Origin: Mesonia aestuariivivens
GTDB taxonomy: Bacteria; Bacteroidota; Bacteroidia; Flavobacteriales; Flavobacteriaceae
Assembly: GCF_019311235.1 (NCBI RefSeq)
Contig: NZ_JAHWDF010000001.1
Location: forward strand, 62,001-126,000
Length of the DNA stretch: 64,000 nt
Reading direction: 5' to 3'
The notes below the pieces were generated by a model that was not told where the DNA came from, did no database searches, and worked only from the letters and a program-made list of their open reading frames with translations. The stretch's first letter is position 1. Every line of letters begins with the position of its first letter. A program made the position numbers and the translations under genes. Positions 28,145 to 36,014 of this stretch are shown here, piece by piece.

Positions 28145-29743
28145 ATGGCAAGTGAAAAAAATCAGGCTATTTTTAAAAGTTGGGTTCCAGATTGGTTAAT
28201 TTTATTGGCAATCTTTCTTTTTTTACTTCCGATCGCTTCGGTATTAGGGATTTATCTAGCAGGTACGACTAGTGCTATGAGTTATTACGGAGTAGACAGT
28301 ACAGATATTCGTTATTCTGTCGTTGTATTTTATTTGGCAATCGCTAGCGCTTTCCCTTTAGAGAAAAATTTCTTTAATTTCTTTTCTTCAAAAATTTATT
28401 TAGTAGGAGCTGGAATACTTTTTGTTTGTGTAAATCTTATTTTATACTTCACCAATAGTTTTGCGGTGTTAGTCATTTTAAGATTTTTTGGAGGCGCACT
28501 GTCTTTAAGTTTTATAGGGGTAGCTTTTAGTCTTATATTTAGGCAATTTCACGCACAAAGAAACAGGGTGTTGGGCTATGCAACATTGTATTCATCTTTA
28601 TTTGTAACTGCACCATTAGCTCAAATTTTAGATGCGAATATTTTTACACATTATGATTTTAATGTGATTTTCTTAGTTAAAATTTATAGCGTTTTGCCTG
28701 GATTATTATTGTTCTTATTTCTGTTGAAAAAGAAGGTAGATCTAAGGCCAGAAGGTAAAATTCCTTTTAGAAATGTAGATTGGCAAAGCTTTGTAATTTA
28801 TGCTTCAGCTTTATTGCTACTCGCTTATATTTTACTTTATGGGCAATATTATCACTGGTTTAAGAGTCTAAGAATTACTTTTTGTATGATTGGCTTTATC
28901 TTCTTGTTGTTGTTATTTGTTTTGCGACAACTAAAACTGAAAATACCTTATATAGATTTAAAGATATTTAAAACGCGAAACTTTAAAATAGGTATGGCTT
29001 TGCTTATTGCATTTTATTTGGCGAAAGGAGATACTAGCGTATTGTACGGTTTTTTCTCTAATAGCGTAAACTTAGATGCTTACCATAAAGGTTACGTGAT
29101 GTTGTGGAACGGATTAGGAATTGTTATAGGAGCATTTTTAAGTGCGCGTTTTATTTTAGCAGGAAGAAAAATTAGATTGATTTGGTTAACTGGTTTTGGA
29201 GCTTTGTTGGTGTACCATTTATTAAGTTTAAATGTTCTTGGCGATCAAGCTGAAATGACTGGTTTAATTTTGCCATTATTTTTGCAAGGTTTTGGTAATG
29301 GAGTGCTAATTCTCTCTATTGTAATTTTTTATGCAACCTCAGTATCACCAGAACTTGGATTTTCGGCTTCAGTTACAGGTGTCGCTTTTCGTTTTTTCTC
29401 TTTTACAGCGAGTATGGCTTTGGTCGCTTTTATGGGGTTACACCAGCAAAAAATACATCAGCAATCTTTCGCAGCAAATATCACTGCAGATAATCCAGTA
29501 GCGATGCAAGAGATTTCAAAATATTCAAATGCGTTGCAGCAAAACGGGAAGTTGGTAGAATCTAATAAAGCGGCAAAAGCTTTATTAAATAAAGAAATTG
29601 GTAAGCAGTCTAACCTAATGTTTGCTAGAGATTATTTTATCTATATGAGTATATTTATAGGGTTGGTGATGCTAGCGATTGCAGTCATCCCACATTTTCA
29701 CTATAAAATACGCGAGATAGGAGCAAAATTAATTCCGGTCTAA
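28145..29743 (+). CDS. MFS drug exporter, EmrB/DHA2-like
   Basis: A 532-residue inner-membrane transporter with about 14 hydrophobic segments, the number expected of the DHA2 family. An MFS-like LRFFGGALSLSFIGVAFSLIF segment lies near residues 115-135; the classical GxxxDRxGRR loop motif is not well kept, as in many Bacteroidota EmrB-like proteins. It has a longer soluble stretch (about 440-505) before the last helix. Last gene of the TolC-HlyD-MFS operon, ending at a strong hairpin. Substrates unknown. Confidence 0.88.
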   Translation: MASEKNQAIFKSWVPDWLILLAIFLFLLPIASVLGIYLAGTTSAMSYYGVDSTDIRYSVVVFYLAIASAFPLEKNFFNFFSSKIYLVGAGILFVCVNLILYFTNSFAVLVILRFFGGALSLSFIGVAFSLIFRQFHAQRNRVLGYATLYSSLFVTAPLAQILDANIFTHYDFNVIFLVKIYSVLPGLLLFLFLLKKKVDLRPEGKIPFRNVDWQSFVIYASALLLLAYILLYGQYYHWFKSLRITFCMIGFIFLLLLFVLRQLKLKIPYIDLKIFKTRNFKIGMALLIAFYLAKGDTSVLYGFFSNSVNLDAYHKGYVMLWNGLGIVIGAFLSARFILAGRKIRLIWLTGFGALLVYHLLSLNVLGDQAEMTGLILPLFLQGFGNGVLILSIVIFYATSVSPELGFSASVTGVAFRFFSFTASMALVAFMGLHQQKIHQQSFAANITADNPVAMQEISKYSNALQQNGKLVESNKAAKALLNKEIGKQSNLMFARDYFIYMSIFIGLVMLAIAVIPHFHYKIREIGAKLIPV

Positions 29744-29761
29744 AGCTTAAACCGGAATTAA
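29729..29761. terminator. Perfect inverted repeat at the end of the EmrB-like gene
   Basis: TTAATTCCGGT (29729-29739) and ACCGGAATTAA (29751-29761) pair over 11 bases without mismatch. The MFS stop codon lies inside the loop. It sits between convergent genes; on the minus strand it leads into a short T-rich stretch, so it probably serves both. Confidence 0.75.
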
Positions 29762-29776
29762 TTACAATCCAATTCT

Positions 29777-30361
29777 TTACTTAGTTTTCTTAACGTATTG
29801 GGTAAGAATAACAATGTGCTGCCCGTCTACACGGCCTTCAATTTGCTCAGCATTATCGTGTACTAAAGAAATTCTATGTACGGGCGCACCACGCTTTGCA
29901 GTGAAATTAGCGCCTTTTACATCTAAATCTTTAATAAGCACTACAGAATCACCATCGGCAAGAATATTACCGTTGCTGTCTTTATGAATTATTTTTTCAG
30001 CTTCATCTTCCGTATCTTCAGTAGCTTTTGCCCAAGCTAAAGCTTCTTCATCTAAATACATCATCCCTAACAAATCTTGCGGCCATCCTTCGCTACGTAA
30101 TCTATTGAGCATTCTCCAAGCTATAATTTGTACTGGTAGGTGTTCACTCCACATACTGTCATTTAAGCAACGCCAATGATTAGGATCTATTTTTTCTGGA
30201 TCTTCAATTTGTGTGATACAATTTTTACACGCTAGAATAGAGTCTTCTAATGTTCTTTCTGAAGTTGGTGGAACTTGATAAACTTGCAAGTCGTGTTCGT
30301 AACCACATAATTCACATTTGTTACCACTACGGTCTACTAATCTTTTCTCAAGTACGCTCAT
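29777..30361 (-). CDS. PhnA/YjdM-like zinc-ribbon protein
   Basis: A 194-residue cytoplasmic protein. The N-terminus has a zinc ribbon with C16, C19, C45 and C48; the C-terminus is the PhnA domain (about 120-190; DSNGNILADGDSVVLIKDLDVKG, given in part), a small SH3-like fold. The middle is about 70 residues longer than E. coli YjdM (111 residues). Despite the historical name, members are not established phosphonate enzymes and the function is unknown. A -7 box lies 16 bases upstream of the ATG. Confidence 0.88.
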   Translation of the reverse strand: MSVLEKRLVDRSGNKCELCGYEHDLQVYQVPPTSERTLEDSILACKNCITQIEDPEKIDPNHWRCLNDSMWSEHLPVQIIAWRMLNRLRSEGWPQDLLGMMYLDEEALAWAKATEDTEDEAEKIIHKDSNGNILADGDSVVLIKDLDVKGANFTAKRGAPVHRISLVHDNAEQIEGRVDGQHIVILTQYVKKTK

Positions 30362-30377
30362 ATGCTGAAATTTTCAA

Positions 30378-30385
30378 CAAAAATA
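30378..30385 (-). promoter_or_regulatory. Candidate -7 box of the PhnA-like gene
   Basis: The minus strand reads TATTTTTG, matching TAnnTTTG, 16 bases before the ATG. -33 element not evident. Confidence 0.4.
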
Positions 30386-30495
30386 CATTTTATTTCCGCT
30401 TAGAAAATGAGATTTCAAATTTTGTTAAATTTTCTGTTAATTGTTGAAATGTATTAAAACCTTATTTTTTTAGGATGAAATAATTTATCCAAAAA

Positions 30496-31047
30496 TTAAA
30501 ATCTGTACCCCACATTAAATCCTGCATTAAACTCTATGGCAGAGAAACGATCTTTTACCTCGTCACTAAAGTTTCTGGCAATGTTTACAAAAGGGCCTAA
30601 TACAAATTTGTTATTAAAATTCCATTTATAACCAGCTCCTAAGCCTACCATAAAAGCATCCATATCAGTTTCTACATTAATAGTTTGCCCACCAATAGAT
30701 TGATCTTGTGAAAAATCACCAAATCGATATTTTAAAAACGGATTGGCGTAAATTCCTGCTCCCGATTGTTCTAAGTCAAAATAATAGTTGTAACCTAGTT
30801 TAATACTGTTGGTGTTAAAATCTCTAGAACCACTTTGACTGTGATAATTTATACGATCATTTATTAATCCTACGACTTCAACAGATTGATTAAAACTAAT
30901 AAAACGTTCATATCCAACTTCTACCGATGCAATGGCAATGGTGTTAGCGATGTTTAGTTTTACTTCATTTTTAGGGAATTCTTCTGTTTGTGCTTTGGCA
31001 AATGTTGTTGCCAGTAAAAGGCTCAATAATAAGTATGCTTTTTTCAT
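30496..31047 (-). CDS. Small outer-membrane beta-barrel protein
   Basis: A 183-residue secreted protein. The signal peptide is cut after AKAQ (about residue 20). The rest is alternating short strands with aromatic ends (VEVGYERFI, IKLGYNYYF, PFLKYRFG, VGLGAGYKW, FNVGYRF), as in small eight-strand porins; it ends in Phe, the usual barrel-insertion signal. It resembles DUF3575-type or porin-family proteins of Bacteroidota. Ligand or function unknown. It lies 14 bases downstream of the phosphatase gene on the same strand, so the two may be co-transcribed. Confidence 0.8.
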   Translation of the reverse strand: MKKAYLLLSLLLATTFAKAQTEEFPKNEVKLNIANTIAIASVEVGYERFISFNQSVEVVGLINDRINYHSQSGSRDFNTNSIKLGYNYYFDLEQSGAGIYANPFLKYRFGDFSQDQSIGGQTINVETDMDAFMVGLGAGYKWNFNNKFVLGPFVNIARNFSDEVKDRFSAIEFNAGFNVGYRF

Positions 31048-31061
31048 AATTTTTAGTTGAA

Positions 31062-31787
31062 TTAATTTCTGCCCGATTCGTTTGGGTAAAGTTGATGAAC
31101 GGGTTCACTTTGTATAATTTCTTTTGTGTCTATATTAAGCATGGTTAAAGGCCCTTTAAAAGCAGCGCCTGTATCTACATTCCAAATATTTGCGGCATTT
31201 ACTGGTTTGGTTTGGTTAATTCTTGTGACTGGGGTGTGACCAATAAATATTTCATGAAATAGCTTGAAGCGTTTAGGGTATAATAAATCTTCTGGTTTTA
31301 AATTTTCATCTAACGCAAGTGCTGTTTCCCATAAAGTTCTGTCCCAATAAACCATATAGGGCTCATATTCATTTTGTGGACCATGCATATTGGCGAAACC
31401 CGCATGAACAAAAAGATTGTTCTCTGGATCTATGTAATAATTTTCAAGATTGCTGAAGAATTTTTTGTGTTCTTCAACTTCAGAAAGAGTTAGTTTTGCA
31501 TAAGCATCTTTACTAGATTGACCGCCGTGCTTTAACCAGTTCTCATTTTGCTCATCGGTTTTTAACCAGTGATGCACTAAATCGTCATGGTTCCCTCTTA
31601 TAAAGATGCAATTGTGAGTTTTAGATAATTCTATTAGAAAAGAAATAACTGCAGCAGAATCACTCCAACCATCTACATAATCTCCTAGAAATATTAATTG
31701 ATCTTGGGTGGTGACTTTTGCTCTCTCTAAAACTTGCTTTAAAGCTTTGAGTCCGCCGTGAATGTCTCCTATTGCAAATCTTTTCAT
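31062..31787 (-). CDS. Metallophosphatase of the PPP family
   Basis: A 241-residue calcineurin-like phosphoesterase. The metal-binding motifs are in order: GDIHG (residues 7-11), GDYVDGWSDS (about 35-44, a variant of GDxVDRG in which Arg is replaced by Trp), RGNHDD (about 69-74), and late His residues (VHAGFA, GHTPV). Bacterial members include Ser/Thr phosphatases and symmetrical Ap4A hydrolases; the Arg to Trp change means a canonical PPP role should not be assumed. Cytoplasmic. Confidence 0.9.
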   Translation of the reverse strand: MKRFAIGDIHGGLKALKQVLERAKVTTQDQLIFLGDYVDGWSDSAAVISFLIELSKTHNCIFIRGNHDDLVHHWLKTDEQNENWLKHGGQSSKDAYAKLTLSEVEEHKKFFSNLENYYIDPENNLFVHAGFANMHGPQNEYEPYMVYWDRTLWETALALDENLKPEDLLYPKRFKLFHEIFIGHTPVTRINQTKPVNAANIWNVDTGAAFKGPLTMLNIDTKEIIQSEPVHQLYPNESGRN

Positions 31788-31859
31788 TGGAGTAAAATTA
31801 CAACTTATAAGTTTAGTTTGTTTATAAGTGGTTTAGATTAACAAAGATTTAAATGTAAT

Positions 31860-32993
31860 TTAATTATACCTCACTTTTCTTAAAATCCTCAAATTATCTT
31901 TTAATCGCTGATAAGTTGAAGGATACTTTTTTAAAAGTGTTTTAGCTTGTTCAAGTTTATCGTAAGCACTATTAATACCGTTGAGGTAGCACAAAAGCAA
32001 GGTGTCTGGTAAGCTCTTTATGTCTTTTTCTTCGGTTGGTTTTAGAATTAAATTTTTGGAAAGTTTATTAATGAGTGCTGAATTACTATTAAAAATATGA
32101 TGCAATGTGCTTTTTGAAAATTGAGGCGGTTCAAACAAAATTTTGCTTTCAATCTCATAACTCATGTTGTTTTTGAAACTTATTTTTACTTCTTCTAAAG
32201 GGTAATATTGATAACTTTCGTACAAGCCCAAATACACATATTCAATAATTTTGAATTCATCGGGCGCAAAGAAAATTCTTATTTCATCTAAATCTGAATA
32301 GAATAATTTTACTTGTTCATTAATTAATTCAATATTTACCCGGCTATAATATTTTTGATCTTTAATTACTTTTTCTTTCCCTGCCCAACACACTACAAAA
32401 TATTCTTGAAATACTTTATAAGTAGGGTGATAATCTCTATTTTTCTGCATAAAATCAAAAACACCATCAAGTGTGTACTCAATGGTGTTTTGTGAGTGAC
32501 TTTCTATAGAAGCTACAATTTTAGAATTTCGATCGGTTAAATCAATTCCGAAATCTTTGGGCATACTTATGCTCCCATCTCTAAAAAATACAGCGCCGCC
32601 ATAATACTTCCAAATATTTTTACGAAGGCTGCAAACCTTACCTTGATTGGCTCTAATAATCACCAACCCTACAACTTTCTCGTTAGGTAAATGCGGAAAA
32701 AGAATATTCTCGTAAGTGATATTGGGCGGATTGGTGAGGTAGGCATTAATCAAGTTCTGAATTTTACTATCATCAAAAAAATCTACGCCCGTAATGCTAT
32801 TATCACGATCTTCTACCCCAACTACAATATAACTATTGTTAAATGGGTTGCTATTGGCTAAAGCGCAAACGTGTTTTAAAAACTTAGCTTTTCCTTCTTT
32901 TTCGCCCAAGTTTAATTTGCGCTTTTTGTCGTAAAAACTATTCTCATCGCTATGAGCTAAGAGGTTTTTAATGAGTAAGCGCTTATTGATCAT
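31860..32993 (-). CDS. AlbA_2 (Schlafen-like) domain protein
   Basis: A 377-residue soluble protein. Residues about 15-150 form an AlbA_2-type domain (FLKHVCALANSNPFNNSYIVVGVEDRD; VVGLVIIRANQGKV; then FRDGSISMP), a fold once called a DNA-binding/ATP-binding domain and often found in accessory regulators. The remaining 220 residues match nothing I recognise and contain no GHKL ATPase motifs or obvious helix-turn-helix. It begins one base after the SDR gene stops, so the two should be co-translated. No toxin, nuclease or phage gene is nearby, so a defence role is not supported. Confidence 0.75.
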   Translation of the reverse strand: MINKRLLIKNLLAHSDENSFYDKKRKLNLGEKEGKAKFLKHVCALANSNPFNNSYIVVGVEDRDNSITGVDFFDDSKIQNLINAYLTNPPNITYENILFPHLPNEKVVGLVIIRANQGKVCSLRKNIWKYYGGAVFFRDGSISMPKDFGIDLTDRNSKIVASIESHSQNTIEYTLDGVFDFMQKNRDYHPTYKVFQEYFVVCWAGKEKVIKDQKYYSRVNIELINEQVKLFYSDLDEIRIFFAPDEFKIIEYVYLGLYESYQYYPLEEVKISFKNNMSYEIESKILFEPPQFSKSTLHHIFNSNSALINKLSKNLILKPTEEKDIKSLPDTLLLCYLNGINSAYDKLEQAKTLLKKYPSTYQRLKDNLRILRKVRYN

Positions 32994-32994
32994 G

Positions 32995-33747
32995 TTATTT
33001 TTTATCTACAATAGTTGAAGAAGCTTGAGCGGTGCACATCACAATTAAATCTGCAATATTAACGTGGTAAGGTCTTGTCACCACAAATTTGATGATGTCT
33101 GCAATATCTTCTGGTTTTAGTGGCGTAAAACCTTGATAAACTTTACTGGCTTTTTCGCTGTCTCCTTTAAACCTAACTTCGCTGAACTCGGTTTCTACCA
33201 ATCCCGGATTAATACCGCCAACTTTTATTCCTGTGCCATTGAGATCTATTCGCATTCCTTGAGTAATGGCATCTACTGCATGTTTACTGGCGCAATATAC
33301 ATTTCCTTTGGGGTAAACCTCTTTTCCTGCAGTAGAGCCAATGTTAATAATATGTCCGTTACCACGTTCTACCATCTGCGGAATAATTTGTTTACTTACA
33401 TAAAGTAACCCTTTTACATTAATATCGATCATGGCATCCCAATCGTCAATATTTCCATCTTGAATAGTGTCTAAGCCGTGTGCGTTTCCTGCGTTATTAA
33501 TTAAAATATCAATTAGCTGAAATTCTTTTGGTAATGACGCTATCTCTTTTATAACTTCTTGTTTATCTCGAACATCAAAACTTAATGTGTGAACTTTCGT
33601 AGTTGCAGAAAGTTTAGCTTTTATTTCGTCTAGACGTTCTTGTCTTCTTCCGCAGAGAATTAAGTTAAAGTTTTCTTTGGCAAGCTCAATAGCAGTAGCT
33701 TTTCCTATTCCGCTAGTTGCTCCGGTAATTAAAACAGTTTTATTCAT
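32995..33747 (-). CDS. Short-chain dehydrogenase/reductase, YdfG-like
   Basis: A 250-residue cytoplasmic NAD(P)-dependent oxidoreductase. The cofactor motif TGATSGIG is at residues 8-15, NNAG about 87-90, the catalytic Ser in NIGSTAG (about 140) and YxxxK in VYCASKHA (about 154-158). CGRRQERL after the second strand suggests NADP preference. It is most like YdfG-type 3-hydroxy acid dehydrogenases (serine/threonine as substrates). First gene of a pair with the AlbA_2 protein; divergent from the bat operon. Confidence 0.93.
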   Translation of the reverse strand: MNKTVLITGATSGIGKATAIELAKENFNLILCGRRQERLDEIKAKLSATTKVHTLSFDVRDKQEVIKEIASLPKEFQLIDILINNAGNAHGLDTIQDGNIDDWDAMIDINVKGLLYVSKQIIPQMVERGNGHIINIGSTAGKEVYPKGNVYCASKHAVDAITQGMRIDLNGTGIKVGGINPGLVETEFSEVRFKGDSEKASKVYQGFTPLKPEDIADIIKFVVTRPYHVNIADLIVMCTAQASSTIVDKK

Positions 33748-34091
33748 TAAAATTTACTTTTTGCTTAAAAGTAAATCATTTTAAATAGGAATAAAAAAGA
33801 TCACTATTAATTTAAATGAAAGATATGAACAGGAAAAATACTAAACCTGAATAACTTGCGTTTTATAAGGGTTCGTAATTCACTTCCGCGAAAAAATCAA
33901 AAATTTTTTGCAACACTACATACTTCAAATAAGTCTTTTGAATAAAAGACTTAAAAATGCTATGTTTACTATTTATTTCATTTCAATATCGAATTGTATT
34001 TTAACCAAATATTAACATTATTGAATGAATATTTTGGGACTTTGCCAAGTCTTATAAACAATAAGAAAAAAATTAATTTTAGTTATTAATT
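33748..34091. other. Divergent intergenic region, SDR / bat operon
   Basis: 344 bases, strongly AT-rich. It holds a perfect 9-base inverted repeat (33931-33952). No exact TAnnTTTG box or coding frame was found, yet promoters of the SDR pair and of the bat operon should both be here. Confidence 0.5.
33931..33952. repeat. Perfect inverted repeat in the bat/SDR intergenic region
   Basis: AAGTCTTTT (33931-33939) and AAAAGACTT (33944-33952) pair without mismatch around GAAT. Since neighbouring genes diverge, it is not a terminator for either; an operator or an RNA hairpin in a leader is more likely. Confidence 0.65.
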
Positions 34092-35093
34092 ATGGAACAA
34101 AACACATCCGTAGATATTGCAGGTTTAAACGAAAAGGTACAACGTGAAAGTGCGTTTGTAGATTTATTAACCAATGAAATGAATAAAGTAATCATTGGTC
34201 AAAAATACATGATTGAGCGTTTATTAATTGGTCTGCTAGGTCAAGGTCATATTTTATTGGAAGGTGTTCCTGGGTTAGCAAAAACCTTAGCCATTAATAC
34301 ACTTTCAAAAGCCGTAAAAGGAAGCTTTAGTAGAATTCAGTTTACGCCAGATTTACTTCCTGCCGATGTGGTGGGAACGATGATTTATAATATGAAGGAA
34401 AATGACTTCAGTATTAAAAAAGGTCCCATTTTTGCCAACTTCGTATTAGCAGATGAGATTAACCGTGCACCAGCAAAAGTACAATCTGCATTGTTAGAAG
34501 CGATGCAAGAAAAGCAAGTTACGATAGGAGACCAAACCTTTGTGTTAGATAAGCCTTTTTTAGTAATGGCTACACAAAACCCAGTAGAACAAGAAGGTAC
34601 TTACCCATTGCCAGAAGCGCAAGTTGACCGTTTTATGCTAAAAACAGTCATAGATTACCCTAGCCTAGAAGAAGAACAACTGGTGGTAAGAGCAAATTTA
34701 AAAGGCTCATTTGAAAAAGTGAATCCGGTAGTTTCTCTAGAGCAAATTTTAACCGCTCAGCAAACCGTGAGAGAAGTATATATGGATGAGAAGATTGAAA
34801 AATATATCCTCGATATTATTTTTGCTACTCGTTACCCAGAGAAATATAATTTAGAATCTTTAAAGCCCTTAATCTCTTTTGGAGCTTCACCAAGAGGAAG
34901 TATTAACTTAGCGACTGCCGCAAAATGTTACGCTTTTATAAAGAGAAGAGGTTACGTAATCCCAGAAGATGTACGTGCAGTAGTTTTAGATATTTTACGC
35001 CACCGAATAGGAATTACCTATGAAGCAGAAGCAGAAAATATAACTTCAGAAGATATTGTAGGTAAAATTGTAAATGAAATTGAAGTGCCATAG
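34092..35093 (+). CDS. MoxR-family AAA+ ATPase of the bat operon
   Basis: A 333-residue cytoplasmic chaperone-type ATPase, first of the bat (Bacteroides aerotolerance) cluster. Walker A is GVPGLAKT (residues 58-65), Walker B ADEINR about 121, sensor-1 Asn in ATQNPVEQEGTYPLPEAQ, then the C-terminal lid domain. MoxR proteins typically act with VWA-domain partners, which are encoded two to five genes downstream. The following DUF58 gene is 54 bases away on the same strand. Confidence 0.96.
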   Translation: MEQNTSVDIAGLNEKVQRESAFVDLLTNEMNKVIIGQKYMIERLLIGLLGQGHILLEGVPGLAKTLAINTLSKAVKGSFSRIQFTPDLLPADVVGTMIYNMKENDFSIKKGPIFANFVLADEINRAPAKVQSALLEAMQEKQVTIGDQTFVLDKPFLVMATQNPVEQEGTYPLPEAQVDRFMLKTVIDYPSLEEEQLVVRANLKGSFEKVNPVVSLEQILTAQQTVREVYMDEKIEKYILDIIFATRYPEKYNLESLKPLISFGASPRGSINLATAAKCYAFIKRRGYVIPEDVRAVVLDILRHRIGITYEAEAENITSEDIVGKIVNEIEVP

Positions 35094-35147
35094 AATAGAC
35101 AAAGCTGGTTTAATTTTTTCAGTTGAAATCTAATCTGATGCAGAATA

Positions 35148-36014
35148 ATGAACACGAAAGAACTCCTTAAAAAAGTAAGAAAAATAGAAATTAAAACACG
35201 TCGGTTAAGTAATCACGTGTTTGGTGGTGAATATCACTCTACCTTTAAAGGTCGCGGAATGACCTTTAGTGAAGTACGTCAATACCAATTTGGTGACGAT
35301 GTGCGAAGTATAGATTGGAATGTAACTGCACGCTATAATGAACCTTTTGTAAAAGTTTTTGAAGAAGAACGCGAACTCACCATGATGTTGGTGGCAGATG
35401 TTTCTGGGTCAGAATTTTTTGGTTCTACCGAGACTTTTAAAAAAGATATCATCACAGAAATAGCAGCAACTTTAGCCTTTTCGGCAACACAAAACAACGA
35501 TAAGATTGGGTTGTTACTTTTCTCTGATGAGGTCGAATTATACATTCCGCCTAAAAAAGGGCGTTCTCACGTGCTACGAATTATTCGGGAGTTATTAGAA
35601 TTTCAGCCAAAAAGCAAAAAAACAGACCTTACTCAAGCGCTCAAATTTCTTCAGAATATGATGAAGAGAAAAGCCATTGTATTTATTCTTTCAGATTTTT
35701 TAACCGATGATTATCAGCATACGCTTAAAATTATGGGAAATAAACATGATGTAACCGGAATTCGAGTTTACGACCAGCGAGAAGAAGAAATGCCCAATGT
35801 AGGAATGGTGCAAATGCAAGATGAAGAAACAAGCGAATTAATTTGGGTAAATACAGGGTCTAAATCGGTGCGAACAAGTTACGCCAAATACTTTAGTGAG
35901 CGCACAGCTTATTTTCATTCGAGTTTTAGACTTAGCGGTTCAGGAAGCATTGATGCCAGAACCGATGAAAGTTATGTGAAAAAATTATTGGGTTATTTTA
36001 AACAAAGAGGTTAA
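35148..36014 (+). CDS. DUF58 domain protein of the bat operon
   Basis: A 288-residue soluble protein. The DUF58 signature is present (GEYHSTFKGRGMTFSEVRQY, DDVRSIDWNVTARYNEPFVK), followed by a VWA-like fold (MLVADVSGSEFFG, with a degenerate DxSxS metal motif, DVSGSE). It regularly accompanies MoxR ATPases. It ends directly before the next start codon (TAAATG), so translation should be coupled. Confidence 0.95.
   Translation: MNTKELLKKVRKIEIKTRRLSNHVFGGEYHSTFKGRGMTFSEVRQYQFGDDVRSIDWNVTARYNEPFVKVFEEERELTMMLVADVSGSEFFGSTETFKKDIITEIAATLAFSATQNNDKIGLLLFSDEVELYIPPKKGRSHVLRIIRELLEFQPKSKKTDLTQALKFLQNMMKRKAIVFILSDFLTDDYQHTLKIMGNKHDVTGIRVYDQREEEMPNVGMVQMQDEETSELIWVNTGSKSVRTSYAKYFSERTAYFHSSFRLSGSGSIDARTDESYVKKLLGYFKQRG

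Noticed and set aside
31860-32993. AlbA_2 protein as part of a defence system
   Set aside because: No nuclease, toxin, helicase or mobile gene is adjacent; partner is an SDR oxidoreductase.
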